A stretch of 33,587 bases of DNA from Rickettsia typhi (GCA_945890035.1 CAMDCJ010000006.1:1-33587); one strand, 5' to 3'; positions 16,207-25,127 are shown, numbered from the stretch's first letter. The notes: generated by a model from the letters alone, not told the origin. Program-made: numbers and translations.

Positions 16207-16934
16207 TGATAAAAAAAACTTTATACGCAAAAAATGTCTCGAAATCTTATGGCAATAAATTAGTAATTCGTGATATTTCTATTGAAATCAAACAGGGCGA
16301 AGTCGTTGGCCTGCTTGGTCCCAATGGCGCTGGCAAAACTACAACTTTTTATATGATTGTTGGCTTGGTTGGCGCCGATAATGGCAATATTTTTCTTGAT
16401 CAAATCGATATAACTAATTTGGCAATTCATCAAAGAGCGAAGCTCGGAATTGGCTATTTGCCTCAAGAGGCGTCAATTTTTCGAGGCATGAATGTTGAAG
16501 AAAATATCATGGCGGTTTTGCAAATTGTTGAACCAAATAAAAATAAACAACAAGAAAAATTAGAAAAACTTCTTGAAGAATTTTCAATCACTCACATTCG
16601 TAAATCGCACGCGCTGGCGCTTTCGGGCGGTGAAAGAAGGCGCACAGAAATCGCTCGTGCTTTGGCAACCGATCCATCTTTTATTCTTTTGGACGAGCCT
16701 TTCGCTGGCGTCGATCCAATTGCGGTCAATGATATTCGGGCGATGGTTTCGCATCTTGCCAATCGTGGCATCGGCGTGTTAATTACCGATCACAATGTTC
16801 GCGAAACTTTATCGATTGTCGATAGGGCTTATATAGTTTATGATGGCAAAATTTTATTTTCGGGCAATCGTCAAGAAATCATTGATAATGAAGATGTACG
16901 CAAGGTTTATCTCGGTGAAAATTTTTCTTTTTAA
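16206..16934 (+). CDS. lptB: LPS export ABC transporter ATP-binding protein
   Basis: Cytoplasmic ATPase that powers LPS extraction through LptFG. At 242 residues it matches LptB exactly in size. The Walker A GPNGAGKT is at 38-45. The Q-loop region [24 protein letters not shown] is the LptB signature. The ABC signature LSGGERRR is near 138-145, the Walker [14 protein letters not shown] near 160-172, and the H-loop is in [10 protein letters not shown]. The C-terminal KVYLGENF is also diagnostic. It starts within the lptA stop codon. nhaA follows after 12 bases instead of the rpoN often seen in other proteobacteria. Confidence 0.97.
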   Translation: MIKKTLYAKNVSKSYGNKLVIRDISIEIKQGEVVGLLGPNGAGKTTTFYMIVGLVGADNGNIFLDQIDITNLAIHQRAKLGIGYLPQEASIFRGMNVEENIMAVLQIVEPNKNKQQEKLEKLLEEFSITHIRKSHALALSGGERRRTEIARALATDPSFILLDEPFAGVDPIAVNDIRAMVSHLANRGIGVLITDHNVRETLSIVDRAYIVYDGKILFSGNRQEIIDNEDVRKVYLGENFSF

Positions 16935-16946
16935 TCCAAAAAATTC

Positions 16947-18140
16947 ATGAAAAAAATTTTTAAAAAAAGCTTATTAAAAAGTTTTTTTCAGTCACAAATG
17001 GCGGTCGGTTTAACGCTGATTTTTGTTACATTTTGCGCCTTAATTGTTTCCAATTCTGAAAATTTTGAAATCTATCAACAATTTTTTAATCAAAATATTG
17101 ATTTAAATTTAGAGTTTTTTGGATTCTACAAAGCCTTGACTTTGCGCGATTGGATCAATGATTTTTTGATGGCGATTTTCTTTTTTTTAATCGGACTCGA
17201 ATTAAAATCAGAAATTTTAATCGGCGAACTTTCTTCAAAGAAAAAAATGGCTTTACCCCTGATTTGCGCTATTGGAGGAGTCATCGCGCCGATGTTATTT
17301 TTTGCATATTTTAATCAAAATTCTTACGAAAATATGCGTGGTTTGGCGATTCCTTGCGCCACCGACATCGCTTTCGCTTATGGTTTTATCACGCTTTTTG
17401 GCAAAACTTTTTCCGATTCTTTGAAAATTTTTATCGTCGCGCTCGCTGTGATTGACGACCTTATCGCCATTTTAATTATCGCCATTTTTTATTCGCAAGA
17501 TATTGAAATTTTTTATTTAGGCTACGCTTGTTTGGCGATCGTCAGTTTAATAATTTTAAATTCACGCAATTCTTCGAAAATATTTCTTTATATTTTATGC
17601 GGATTGATGTTGTGGTTGATGATATTGAAATCAGGGCTCCACGCCACTTTGGCGGGAGTAATTTTGGCGATGTTTATTCCGTTAAAAATTGGCAAAAATA
17701 ATTTTTTAGAAAAAGTCGCTCACAAAATCTCGCCGACGGTCAATTTTTTCATTTTACCAATTTTCGCCTTCGCCAATTCTGGTGTCCGCATCGAAGGTTT
17801 TTCGCTGGAAAAAATTTCATCACCAATCATTGTCGGCGTAACATTTGGATTATTTTTTGGCAAACAAATTGGCGTGATGTTGAGCGCATATTTATCGTTA
17901 AAATTTGGTCTCGCCAAATTGCCGAGAGGCACTAATTGGATTGAATTTTACGGCGCTAGTTTATTCACCGGAATAGGCTTTACTATGAGTCTTTTTATCG
18001 CTTCATTGGCGTTTTCGAATGATTTAAAAAATTTCGACGACGCTAAAATCGGAGTATTACTTGGCTCAATTTTTTCGGTAATCGCAGGTGGTTTGGTGGC
18101 TTGGTGGATAAAGCGGAATCGTCAAACATACTCAAAATAA
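16947..18140 (+). CDS. nhaA: Na+/H+ antiporter NhaA
   Basis: Inner-membrane secondary antiporter exporting Na+ in exchange for H+, used in pH and sodium homeostasis. The 397 residues contain the conserved opening (SQMAVGLTLIFVTFCALIVSNS), LRDWINDFLMAIFFFLIGLELKSE, and IPCATDIAFAYG. IVALAVIDDLIAILIIAIFY carries the two adjacent Asp of the ion site. FAFANSGV and FTGIGFTMSLFIASLAF are in the family positions. About 11-12 hydrophobic segments are visible. It begins 12 bases after lptB and probably shares its transcript. The presence of NhaA suggests the cell meets variable sodium or pH. Confidence 0.96.
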   Translation: MKKIFKKSLLKSFFQSQMAVGLTLIFVTFCALIVSNSENFEIYQQFFNQNIDLNLEFFGFYKALTLRDWINDFLMAIFFFLIGLELKSEILIGELSSKKKMALPLICAIGGVIAPMLFFAYFNQNSYENMRGLAIPCATDIAFAYGFITLFGKTFSDSLKIFIVALAVIDDLIAILIIAIFYSQDIEIFYLGYACLAIVSLIILNSRNSSKIFLYILCGLMLWLMILKSGLHATLAGVILAMFIPLKIGKNNFLEKVAHKISPTVNFFILPIFAFANSGVRIEGFSLEKISSPIIVGVTFGLFFGKQIGVMLSAYLSLKFGLAKLPRGTNWIEFYGASLFTGIGFTMSLFIASLAFSNDLKNFDDAKIGVLLGSIFSVIAGGLVAWWIKRNRQTYSK

Positions 18141-18177
18141 AATTGCTAATTAATTTAACAAAAACACACCAAAAATT

Positions 18178-18825
18178 ATGAAAAAAAATAATCAAAAAAA
18201 ACTAATAAATCTCGAAAATTCTTTTACCGAATTTTTACTTTATAAAACGCCAAACAACCAAGTGAAGGTTGAAATATTTTTGAAAAATGAAAATATTTGG
18301 CTCCCACAAGAAAAAATCGCGATGCTTTTTGGAGTAGATCGCTCGGTGATCACCAAGCATTTAAAAAATATTTTTGAGAGTGCGGAATTAAATGAAGATT
18401 CAGTATGTGCAAAATTTGCACATACTGCTTCTGACGGCAAAAATTATCAAACCAAATTCTACAATCTCGATGCCATTATTTCGGTGGGATATCGAGTTAA
18501 TTCAACGCAAGCGACACATTTCCGCATTTGGGCGACTGAAAGGTTGAAGGAATATATCATCAAAGGCTTTACGATGGATGATGAGCGCTTGAAAGATCCA
18601 AGAAAAATTTTTGGTAAAGATTATTTTGATGAACAGCTTGCTCGCATTAGAGATATTAGATCTTCCGAGCGCAGATTTTATCAAAAAATTACTGATATTT
18701 ATTCGCAATGTAGCATTGATTATGACCCGCAGAACCCTTACACCCCTATGCTTAAAAAAACACTCATCAAGTTTATGGGATGTAGTAGCTCCCCCCTTGA
18801 GGGCTTACGCCCCTACATTTTTTAA
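18178..18825 (+). pseudogene. RhuM-family protein truncated by a repeat element
   Basis: The first 185 or so codons match the RhuM (SPI-3 virulence gene) family, which is often found with restriction-modification loci and has no settled function. Seen here are NQVKVEIFLKNENIWLPQEKIAMLFGVDRSVITKHLKNIF (DNA-binding-like fold), FYNLDAIISVGYRVNSTQATHFRIWATERLKEYIIKGF, DDERLKDP, and RIRDIRSSERRFYQKITDIY. The family sequence stops at SIDYDP near 18730. The remaining codons to the stop at 18823 translate the repeat element (ending SSSPLEGLRPYIF). Members usually exceed 300 residues, so about 40% of the C-terminus is missing and not found downstream. It may still make a 215-residue protein. It lies 37 bases after nhaA. 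Confidence 0.8.
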
Positions 18826-18868
18826 AAAGACTCGTAAAGCTTACGGGTTCTAGCTCCCCCCTTGAGGG
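18735..18868 (+). repeat. Two tandem units of about 66 bp in the left arm
   Basis: Unit 0 (18735-18803) and unit 1 (18802-18868) share the order CTTAC-CCCCTA, an A/T-rich spacer, ACTC[A/G]T...[T/C]GGG, TAGCTCCCCCCTTGAGGG. The offset between matching words is 65-67 bases. A third, diverged unit lies in inverted orientation at about 19274-19345. The internal hairpin shows a paired change: CTCAT/ATGGG in unit 0 against CTCGT/ACGGG in unit 1. Confidence 0.65.
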
Positions 18869-18875
18869 GGAGCAG

Positions 18876-18911
18876 ATTCTAGAAACTTAATGGTAGTTAA
18901 GTTTCTAGAAT
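18876..18911 (+). repeat. Variable-stem hairpin of the left arm
   Basis: ATTCTAGAAACTTAA and its perfect complement form a 15-bp stem closing the loop TGGTAG. The partner hairpin in the inverted right arm (19217-19251) has quite different arms (GCTAAAAGTTTTAA on the plus strand, one bulged base) but keeps the GGTAG loop when read in the same orientation. The bases on either side are identical in both arms of the element. Confidence 0.7.
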
Positions 18912-19388
18912 CGTGGGGGGTCAAAAACTTAGAGCATCAAACGTTTCAAGATTATCTCAAAAACTATAACAAAAAAAATTCCAAAGATGGCGATTTCTTG
19001 ATTTCACTTTAAAACTAAAAAATATTCTAAATTTTTCTAAAAAAACCATCAAAAAATTACAAAATTAACCTAAAAAATCAACGATTTTTAATTAAAAATT
19101 TGGAAAAATTTTCGATTAAAAACAAAATCAAGAAATCGTTTTTTTTAAAAAATTATTTTTAAAATTTTTACTTCGTCTCGAAACCGTTCATTATCTACGC
19201 TTTTTGACCCCCCACGGCTAAAAGTTTTAACTACCGTTAAAACATTTTAGCCTGCTCCCCCTCAAGGGGGGAGCTACGGCCTGAAGCACTTCGGAGCTTG
19301 TTGAAAATTGTAGGGTTATAAGCCCAAGGGGGGGGGGAGATAAAGCTCGAAGTTTTTATTTTTACTTTGGATTTAACTAAGTTATTTT

Positions 19389-20240
19389 TTATCCTAATTT
19401 ATAAGGTGGGAAATCTAGCCCCTTTGGTGAAGCCGTGAAGATCTCAAAGCCGTCTTTGGTGACGCCGATTGTATGTTCAAATTGTGCCGATAATGATCTT
19501 TTTCCTGTTGAGTTGTTTTTATCGGCTGTGATTACTGTCCACTCATATAAAACTGGATCATTTTTAAGAGTTTCATCTTTTCTACTATAATGACTTCCTT
19601 CGTTAATCATTGGCTCAACTGTGAAAAACATTCCTTCCTCAAGAATTATACCCTCGTTTTTTTTGCCATAATGTAAAACGCTTGGTTCGGCGTGAAAAAC
19701 CTTGCCAATTCCGTGTCCGCAATAATCTCTAACTACCGAAAAGCCATTTTTTTCAGCATGGTTTTGAATTGCGTGACCAATGTTACCAATTTTAACGCCG
19801 GGTTTGATTTCTTGAATTCCAAACATCATACAATCATAAGTTGTTTGAGTTAATTTTTTAGCCTTGATTGAAACTTTATCGCCAACAAAATACATCCTAC
19901 TTGAATCACCATGCCAACCATCAACAATAACCGTTACATCAATATTGATAGTATCGCCATTTTTTAGAACTCTATTTGATGGGACTCCGTGGCAAATTAT
20001 TTCATTTACCGAAGTACAAATTGATTTTGGGAATGAATATTTGAAGCCTCTGGGATGATAGTTGAGCGGAGCCGGTATCGCATTATTCTCGATAATTTTT
20101 TTATGACATAAATCATTGAGATAATTGGTGGTGACTCCGACTTCAACAAAGGGCGTGATGTAATCTAAAATTTCGCCGGCCAATTTCCCCGCGATGCGCA
20201 TTTTTTCAAAATCTTCGCTTTTGTGAATCGTAATTGTCAT
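19389..20240 (-). CDS. map: Methionine aminopeptidase, type I
   Basis: Cytosolic dimetal peptidase removing the initiator methionine. All five metal ligands are visible: two Asp in NIDVTVIVDGWHGDSSRMYF, His in DYCGHGIG, Glu in FFTVEPMINEG, and Glu in SLSAQFEHTIGVT. The substrate-site PKSICTSVNEIICHGVP is typical of type Ia. At 283 residues it is slightly longer than most, with extra polar residues before SLSAQFEHT. It is transcribed towards the repeat element that cuts rhuM, with about 40 bases between the element and its stop. No partner gene is on its strand nearby. It diverges from coq7. Confidence 0.96.
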   Translation of the reverse strand: MTITIHKSEDFEKMRIAGKLAGEILDYITPFVEVGVTTNYLNDLCHKKIIENNAIPAPLNYHPRGFKYSFPKSICTSVNEIICHGVPSNRVLKNGDTINIDVTVIVDGWHGDSSRMYFVGDKVSIKAKKLTQTTYDCMMFGIQEIKPGVKIGNIGHAIQNHAEKNGFSVVRDYCGHGIGKVFHAEPSVLHYGKKNEGIILEEGMFFTVEPMINEGSHYSRKDETLKNDPVLYEWTVITADKNNSTGKRSLSAQFEHTIGVTKDGFEIFTASPKGLDFPPYKLG

Positions 20241-20321
20241 AAATTTGTTTGATTTAATTTCTTTTTTCTTATTAAAATGCTTAATTGAAAATATTTCAAT
20301 TTAATTCTTTTAAATTTATTT

Positions 20322-20879
20322 ATGCCACACGCTAAAAAAATATCAGAAATAATTCGTGTTAACCACGCTGGAGAAATGGGCGCCAAGGTTATTTATGATG
20401 GACAAATTTTCGCTTTAAAGTTAAAAAAAGATTTTGAAACTTTAAAAATTGTTGAAGAAATGAAGGCGCAAGAAATCGAGCATTTCAATTTTTTTGATGA
20501 AAAAATCAAGCAAAAAAAAGTGCGTCCGACCTTGATGCAACCGATTTGGGGCGTGGGTGGTTTTGCTTTGGGTTTTTTGACGGCGATGATTGATAAAAAA
20601 TCAACGATGGTGTGCACAACGGCTGTGGAAGAAGTAATCGATGAACATTATCAAGAGCAAATTAAAGAACTCGATTTTATTGTTGAAAATATTGATGAAA
20701 AAGGCAAAAAAGAATTTGAAAATTTACAAGAAAATATTAAAAAATTTCGTGACGAAGAAATTCATCATCGCGATGTTGCTTACGAAAATAACGCTCGCGA
20801 CTTTTTTGCATATAAACCATTATCAGTTTTTATAAAATTTGCCACTAAAACGGCGATTGCAATTTCTAAAAAAGTATAA
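20322..20879 (+). CDS. coq7: Coq7-type demethoxyubiquinone hydroxylase
   Basis: Di-iron monooxygenase performing the C6 hydroxylation late in ubiquinone synthesis, membrane-associated. The 185 residues contain the duplicated ferritin-like four-helix core. RVNHAGEMGA includes the first Glu (18). EIEHF gives E51-x-x-H54. TTAVEEVIDEHYQEQ includes E103, and FRDEEIHHRD gives the second E-x-x-H around 145-149. The hydrophobic hairpin WGVGGFALGFLTAM would insert in the membrane. Many alphaproteobacteria use Coq7 in place of the flavoprotein UbiF. It stands alone, with about 80 bases to map and 117 to fadJ, both AT-rich. Confidence 0.95.
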   Translation: MPHAKKISEIIRVNHAGEMGAKVIYDGQIFALKLKKDFETLKIVEEMKAQEIEHFNFFDEKIKQKKVRPTLMQPIWGVGGFALGFLTAMIDKKSTMVCTTAVEEVIDEHYQEQIKELDFIVENIDEKGKKEFENLQENIKKFRDEEIHHRDVAYENNARDFFAYKPLSVFIKFATKTAIAISKKV

Positions 20880-20996
20880 TTTTTATAATAATTTGATTGC
20901 AAAATCGAGAGTTTAAATCATGATACAAAAGCTGTTATAAAGATAATTTTTATAATAAAATTAAAACAATCCATTACAAATTTAATCGTTTAAAAA

Positions 20997-23165
20997 ATGA
21001 CCAACGGCATTGATTTTAGCATTGATAGAAGCGGAGTCGCTAACTTAATTTTTGATTTACCCAACGAGAAAATCAACAAACTTTCCAAGAATGTTTTAGA
21101 AGAATTAGAGCGCGCCATAAATGTAATTGATGGCAATAAAGCAATTCGCGTTTTGTTAATTTCTTCGCATAAAAAAGATATTTTCATCGCGGGCGCCGAC
21201 ATTAACGAAATCCGCTCGATTGTTGACGAGAAAGATGCTTATCAAAAAGTTTCGCGCGGACAAGAAATTTTAAATAAATTAGCTAAAATTGAAATTCCAA
21301 CTATTGCGGTGATAAAAGGTGCGTGCCTCGGTGGCGGTTTGGAATTGGCTTTGGCGTGCCAATATCGCGTGGCGGTTTTAAATTCTAAAACGCAACTTGG
21401 TTTGCCCGAAGTTAATCTTGGAATAATCCCTGGATTCGGCGGAACGCAAAGATTGCCAGCCTTAGTTGGCCTTGAAGAATCGTTGAAAATAATTTTATCC
21501 GGCAAAGCAATTGATGGCGAAAAAGCTTACAAAATCGGCTTAGTTGACGAAGCGATTCATGAAGAATTTCTCGAAGAAAGTTTGAGTTCTTTCGTTACGG
21601 AAATTATTAAAAATGGTAAAAAAAATAAATTCTTGTCAAGGCGCAATAGCAATTCGCGCAAAAGGTTTTACACCGAATCATTATTGATGAAAAAGCATTT
21701 AATTTTTTATTATGCTAAAAAAGATTTATGGGAAAAAACTAAGGGACATTATTTAGCACAATTTTTTGCGCTTGAAGTGGTTAAAAAAACTTATCGCAAA
21801 ACCTACGGAACTCGTGGTTTTAAGATTGAACTTGATGCTTTTTGCGATTTAGCGGTGGGCGAAATTTCTAAAAATTTAATCGAAATTTATTTCACTTCCG
21901 AAGCTTTAAAAAAAGATGCCGGTGTCGATGATTTTATCGCGCATAAAGATATTAAAAATGTTGCTTTGCTTGGCGCTGGAATCATGGGTGGCGGGATTGC
22001 GTGGCTTTTTGCTAATTATAATTTTAATGTCCGCATCAAGGATATTACGCAACAAGCGATTGCCCTTGGCTATAATCAAATTTTGAAAATTTTTAATCAA
22101 TTGCAGAAGATTCGTAAATTAAATTCTAATCAAGCGAGCTTGAAAATGGCGAATATAAGCGCGGGTTTGGATTATACAAATTTTGATCATAGCGATTTAG
22201 TTATTGAAGCGGTGGTTGAAAATATTGCGGTTAAAAAAAATATTCTAAAAGAGATTGAGGCGCAAGTTCCAAATGACGCCATAATTGCTTCAAATACTTC
22301 GTCTTTATCGATTTCTGAAATGGCGCGAGCCTTAGAAAATCCTAGTCGTTTCGTTGGAATGCATTTTTTTAATCCCGTTAATAAAATGCCTTTGGTCGAA
22401 GTAATTTATGGCGAAAAAACTTCGAATGAAACCGTTGCTTCAATCGTCAAAATTTCTAAAAAATTAGGAAAAACTCCGATTGTTGTTAAAGATGTTCCCG
22501 GATTTTTAGTCAATCGCATTTTACTCACTTATCTCAATGAATCAGCCTATTTATTGCAAGATGGCTTTTCGATTAAAAAAATTGATTCTGAAATTGAGCG
22601 ATTTGGTATGCCAATGGGTCCATTTGTTTTGGCTGATGTCGTTGGAATTGATGTTGGGGTCAAAGTAGCGCAATCGTTGGAAAATGGCTACGGCTCGCGC
22701 ATGAAAGTCGCTGAAATTTTACAAGAAATTTATGTAAATCATAAAAATTTACTCGGCAAAAAATCGAATTTGGGTTTTTATAATTACGATAAAAATAATA
22801 AAATCACCACGCAAAATTTAGCGATTTATGAAATTCTTGATTCGATAAAAGACCAAATTAAAACTCCCGAAAATAATATTAATGATAGCGAAATAATCGA
22901 GCGTTGTATTTTGACGATGATTAATGAATCCGCAAAATGTTTGGAAGAAAATGTTGTTAAAAATGCGCGTTATCTTGATATGGCGATGATTATGGGAGCC
23001 GGATTCCCAGCGTTTCGAGGCGGAGTTTTGCGTTATGCCGATAAGCTTGGACTTCAAAATATTGTCAAAAAATTACAAAATTTTGAGAAAAAATATGGCG
23101 AAAGATTTGCGGTGAGTAAATTGTTGATTTCCATGGAGCAAAATAATCAAAAATTTTACGATTAA
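20997..23165 (+). CDS. fadJ: Fatty acid oxidation multifunctional enzyme (enoyl-CoA hydratase / 3-hydroxyacyl-CoA dehydrogenase)
   Basis: Two-domain beta-oxidation enzyme of 722 residues. The N-terminal crotonase domain has FIAGADINEI for the oxyanion hole, CLGGGLELALA with E116, and LPEVNLGIIPGFGGTQRLP with E138. The NAD-binding dehydrogenase domain begins near residue 320 (NVALLGAGIMGGGIAW). It contains NTSSLSISEMA, GMHFFNPVNKMPLVEV with the catalytic His near 455, and VKDVPGFLVNRIL. The C-terminal 3HCDH domain is duplicated and ends with GAGFPAFRGGVLRYAD. A thiolase partner (fadA) is not adjacent. It resembles the FadJ/trifunctional alpha type; the exact FadB/FadJ label is not decided here. 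ruvC follows after 3 bases. Confidence 0.93.
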   Translation: MTNGIDFSIDRSGVANLIFDLPNEKINKLSKNVLEELERAINVIDGNKAIRVLLISSHKKDIFIAGADINEIRSIVDEKDAYQKVSRGQEILNKLAKIEIPTIAVIKGACLGGGLELALACQYRVAVLNSKTQLGLPEVNLGIIPGFGGTQRLPALVGLEESLKIILSGKAIDGEKAYKIGLVDEAIHEEFLEESLSSFVTEIIKNGKKNKFLSRRNSNSRKRFYTESLLMKKHLIFYYAKKDLWEKTKGHYLAQFFALEVVKKTYRKTYGTRGFKIELDAFCDLAVGEISKNLIEIYFTSEALKKDAGVDDFIAHKDIKNVALLGAGIMGGGIAWLFANYNFNVRIKDITQQAIALGYNQILKIFNQLQKIRKLNSNQASLKMANISAGLDYTNFDHSDLVIEAVVENIAVKKNILKEIEAQVPNDAIIASNTSSLSISEMARALENPSRFVGMHFFNPVNKMPLVEVIYGEKTSNETVASIVKISKKLGKTPIVVKDVPGFLVNRILLTYLNESAYLLQDGFSIKKIDSEIERFGMPMGPFVLADVVGIDVGVKVAQSLENGYGSRMKVAEILQEIYVNHKNLLGKKSNLGFYNYDKNNKITTQNLAIYEILDSIKDQIKTPENNINDSEIIERCILTMINESAKCLEENVVKNARYLDMAMIMGAGFPAFRGGVLRYADKLGLQNIVKKLQNFEKKYGERFAVSKLLISMEQNNQKFYD

Positions 23166-23168
23166 AAT

Positions 23169-23642
23169 ATGAGAATTATTGGAGTTGATCCAGGGCTTAC
23201 AAAAACCGGAATCGGCATTATCGATGTCAAAAATAATTCGCTAAATTTTGTTTTTTGCGCAACGATTTATTCTTCGCCCGAGCAAGAAATGGCCGAGCGA
23301 CTCAATCATTTTCATCAAAATTTGTTGCAAATTATTCAACTTTACAAGCCCGATGAGGCTTCGGTTGAAGAGACTTTCGTAAATAAAAATCCAATTTCAT
23401 CTTTAAAACTCGGACATGCGCGCGGAGCTTTGATTTTAACTTTAGGAATTTGCGGAATTAAGGTTAATGAATATTCGGCAACTTCGGTTAAAAAAACCAT
23501 TGTCGGAGTAGGGCGCGCCGATAAAAATCAAGTTCAAGCAATGATTAAAATTTTACTTCCCAAGGCAACTTTTAAAACTGAAGATGAGGCGGATGCCTTG
23601 GCAATCGCCATTTGTCACAATAATCACAAAAGAAGTTGGTGA
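23169..23642 (+). CDS. ruvC: Holliday junction endonuclease RuvC
   Basis: Dimeric nuclease resolving four-way DNA junctions with RuvAB. The 157 residues show the RNase-H-like fold with acidic catalytic residues: D7 in GVDPGLTKTG, E67/E68 in ASVEETFVNKNP, and the C-terminal acidic pair in KTEDEADALAIAICH (about 139 and 142). GHARGALILTLG and VKKTIVGVGRADKNQV are typical. It starts 3 bases after the fadJ stop, so it probably depends on that transcript. ruvA and ruvB are not in the window. It converges with dnaA. Confidence 0.96.
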   Translation: MRIIGVDPGLTKTGIGIIDVKNNSLNFVFCATIYSSPEQEMAERLNHFHQNLLQIIQLYKPDEASVEETFVNKNPISSLKLGHARGALILTLGICGIKVNEYSATSVKKTIVGVGRADKNQVQAMIKILLPKATFKTEDEADALAIAICHNNHKRSW

Positions 23643-23646
23643 GAAT

Positions 23647-23675
23647 TTTATCTTTCTAAAAAACAAAAAGATAAA
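23647..23675. terminator. Hairpin between convergent ruvC and dnaA
   Basis: TTTATCTTT at 23647-23655 pairs perfectly with AAAGATAAA at 23667-23675 around an 11-base loop. It lies in the 45-base gap between the ends of ruvC and dnaA. On the plus strand AAATTTTATT follows; on the minus strand TTCTC. The stem is AT-only apart from one G-C pair, so strength is doubtful. Confidence 0.4.
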
Positions 23676-23687
23676 GAAATTTTATTA

Positions 23688-25127
23688 CTAAACCCCTAAT
23701 TTTTCTTCGATTTGTTTGATTTCATTGGCGGTTTTAGAGCATTTAATTTCATTTTCGGTAACTAATTTAACCGAGTGAATAACGGTGGCGTGATTTTTGC
23801 CAAATTTATCACCAATATTTTTCAAACTTTCCACGGTTAATTTTTTGCACAAAAACATTGCGATTTGGCGAGCGATGGCGATGTTTTTTGAGCGATTTTT
23901 AGAGTTTAAATCAGAAATTTTAATATTGTAAAAATCGGCAACGATTTTTTGAATTTTATCAATATTAATTCCAGAAGAAGAATTCGATTTGAAATAATTT
24001 GATAAAATATTTCTAGCGCTTGAGAGCGTTATTTCTTGGTCTCCGAACATTTTTTCGGCATAAAGTTTTTTTAAAGCACCATCTAAATCGCGGTTTGAAC
24101 CTTTTAAATTTTGTGCGACAAAATTGACGATTTCATCGGCAATTTCAAAGCCCATTTGCGTGGCTTTGCCTTTTAAAATGGCAACGCGATCAGCGAAATC
24201 AGCACTTTTGAAGTTTATAATCATTCCGCCCGTAATGCGCGATTTAAGTTTTTCATCGATATTTTCCAGAGCGGTTGGGCAACGATCGCAAACCAAAACC
24301 ACTTGTTTGTTATCTTCAACCAAAGAATTAAAGCAATTCATGAATTCTTGTTGAGTGCTATCTTTGCCAGCGATGAATTGAACATCGTCCACGATTAGTA
24401 CATCAATTGAGCGCATTTTCTCTTTAAAAAGCATTACATCGTTATTACGAATCGATTGCACGAAATGGAACATGAATTTTTCAGCGGAAAGATAAACAAC
24501 TTTTTTGCGATTATTATTTTCTTTAATATTCCAAGCGATGGCTTGAGCTAAATGAGTTTTCCCCATGCCAACAATGCCATGAATAAAAAGTGGAATTTTG
24601 TCATCAAAAAGTTGCGGAGCATCAGCGCATCCGCCGACAATTTTTGCCATTGAAAGTGCGATTTTATTATGTTTGGTGCCAATAAAATTTTGAAAAGTAA
24701 ATTTAGGATTAAGTTCAGTGCCATATGCAAAAACATTGTCGTGTTTTGAAAGGTTAAGAACTTTGTTTTCTGAATTTGAATTTTGCGGGCTTAGGCTTGG
24801 TAAATCAAGGCTTTTATCAGATTGGTTAGCGATAAAAATTGCCGAAATTTTAAGAATTTTTGGATAAAAATCTTTTAATGAGTTGATAAAAGATTTATTC
24901 GAAAAAAATTCACGATTAATCCAGTCACGGTTTAATTTAGAAGGAGAAGAAACGATTATTTCATTAGCGGTTTGAGAAAAAATTTCAATATTTTTGAGCC
25001 ATTTATCACAAGTTTCAGCGCCAATAATTTTTTCACAATTATTAACGAACTCGGTTTTAAATTGAGTGGCTTCGGTAATTGAAAATTGCTCTTCAGGAGT
25101 GTTTTTTAAATTAAGTTTTTCGATCAT
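23688..25127 (-). CDS. dnaA: Chromosomal replication initiator DnaA
   Basis: AAA+ ATPase that binds DnaA boxes and opens oriC. At 479 residues it is complete. N-terminal domain I (CDKWLKNIEIFSQTANEIIVSSP) is followed by a variable linker. PKFTFQNFIGTKHNKIA starts domain III, with Walker A GIVGMGKT at 184-191 and Walker B VLIVDD at 243-248. Sensor and box VII residues (KLKSRITGGMIINF) follow. The domain IV DNA-binding signature is FGKNHATVIHSV at about 442-453. A good Shine-Dalgarno (AGGAG) lies 6 bases before the ATG. A 57-codon ORF upstream ends in the same ATGA. I could not find clear DnaA boxes (TTATCCACA) in the adjacent gap, so oriC is not shown here. Confidence 0.97.
   Translation of the reverse strand: MIEKLNLKNTPEEQFSITEATQFKTEFVNNCEKIIGAETCDKWLKNIEIFSQTANEIIVSSPSKLNRDWINREFFSNKSFINSLKDFYPKILKISAIFIANQSDKSLDLPSLSPQNSNSENKVLNLSKHDNVFAYGTELNPKFTFQNFIGTKHNKIALSMAKIVGGCADAPQLFDDKIPLFIHGIVGMGKTHLAQAIAWNIKENNNRKKVVYLSAEKFMFHFVQSIRNNDVMLFKEKMRSIDVLIVDDVQFIAGKDSTQQEFMNCFNSLVEDNKQVVLVCDRCPTALENIDEKLKSRITGGMIINFKSADFADRVAILKGKATQMGFEIADEIVNFVAQNLKGSNRDLDGALKKLYAEKMFGDQEITLSSARNILSNYFKSNSSSGINIDKIQKIVADFYNIKISDLNSKNRSKNIAIARQIAMFLCKKLTVESLKNIGDKFGKNHATVIHSVKLVTENEIKCSKTANEIKQIEEKLGV

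Larger units (their letters stand above)
18735..19345. mobile_element. REP/BIME-like inverted hairpin element inserted in rhuM
   Basis: Two inverted arms flank about 270 bases of AT-rich DNA. Exact inverted matches are 18851-18875 with 19252-19276 (25 bp, itself holding the CTCCCCC-CTTGA-GGGGGAG hairpin) and 18912-18927 with 19201-19216 (CGTGGGGGGTCAAAAA). A shorter inner pair, CGATTTCTTGATTT near 18990 and its complement near 19126-19139, lies inside. GTAG directly precedes a CTCCCCC stem in two of the three places where that stem occurs, as in REP sequences mobilised by RAYT (TnpA_REP) transposases. No transposase is encoded. No target-site duplication was found. The class assignment is inference from structure. 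Confidence 0.65.

Noticed and set aside
18735-18868. Possible CRISPR array because of tandem repeats
   Set aside because: Only two long diverged units, no uniform short repeats with unique spacers, and no cas genes. The hairpin structure fits a REP-like element better.
18913-19012. Open frame reading KNLEHQTFQDYLKNYNKK... to TAA, possibly the lost rhuM C-terminus
   Set aside because: It does not resemble the RhuM C-terminal sequence that I know, begins inside the repeat block, and part of the same region is mirrored in the right arm, so it is probably element DNA.
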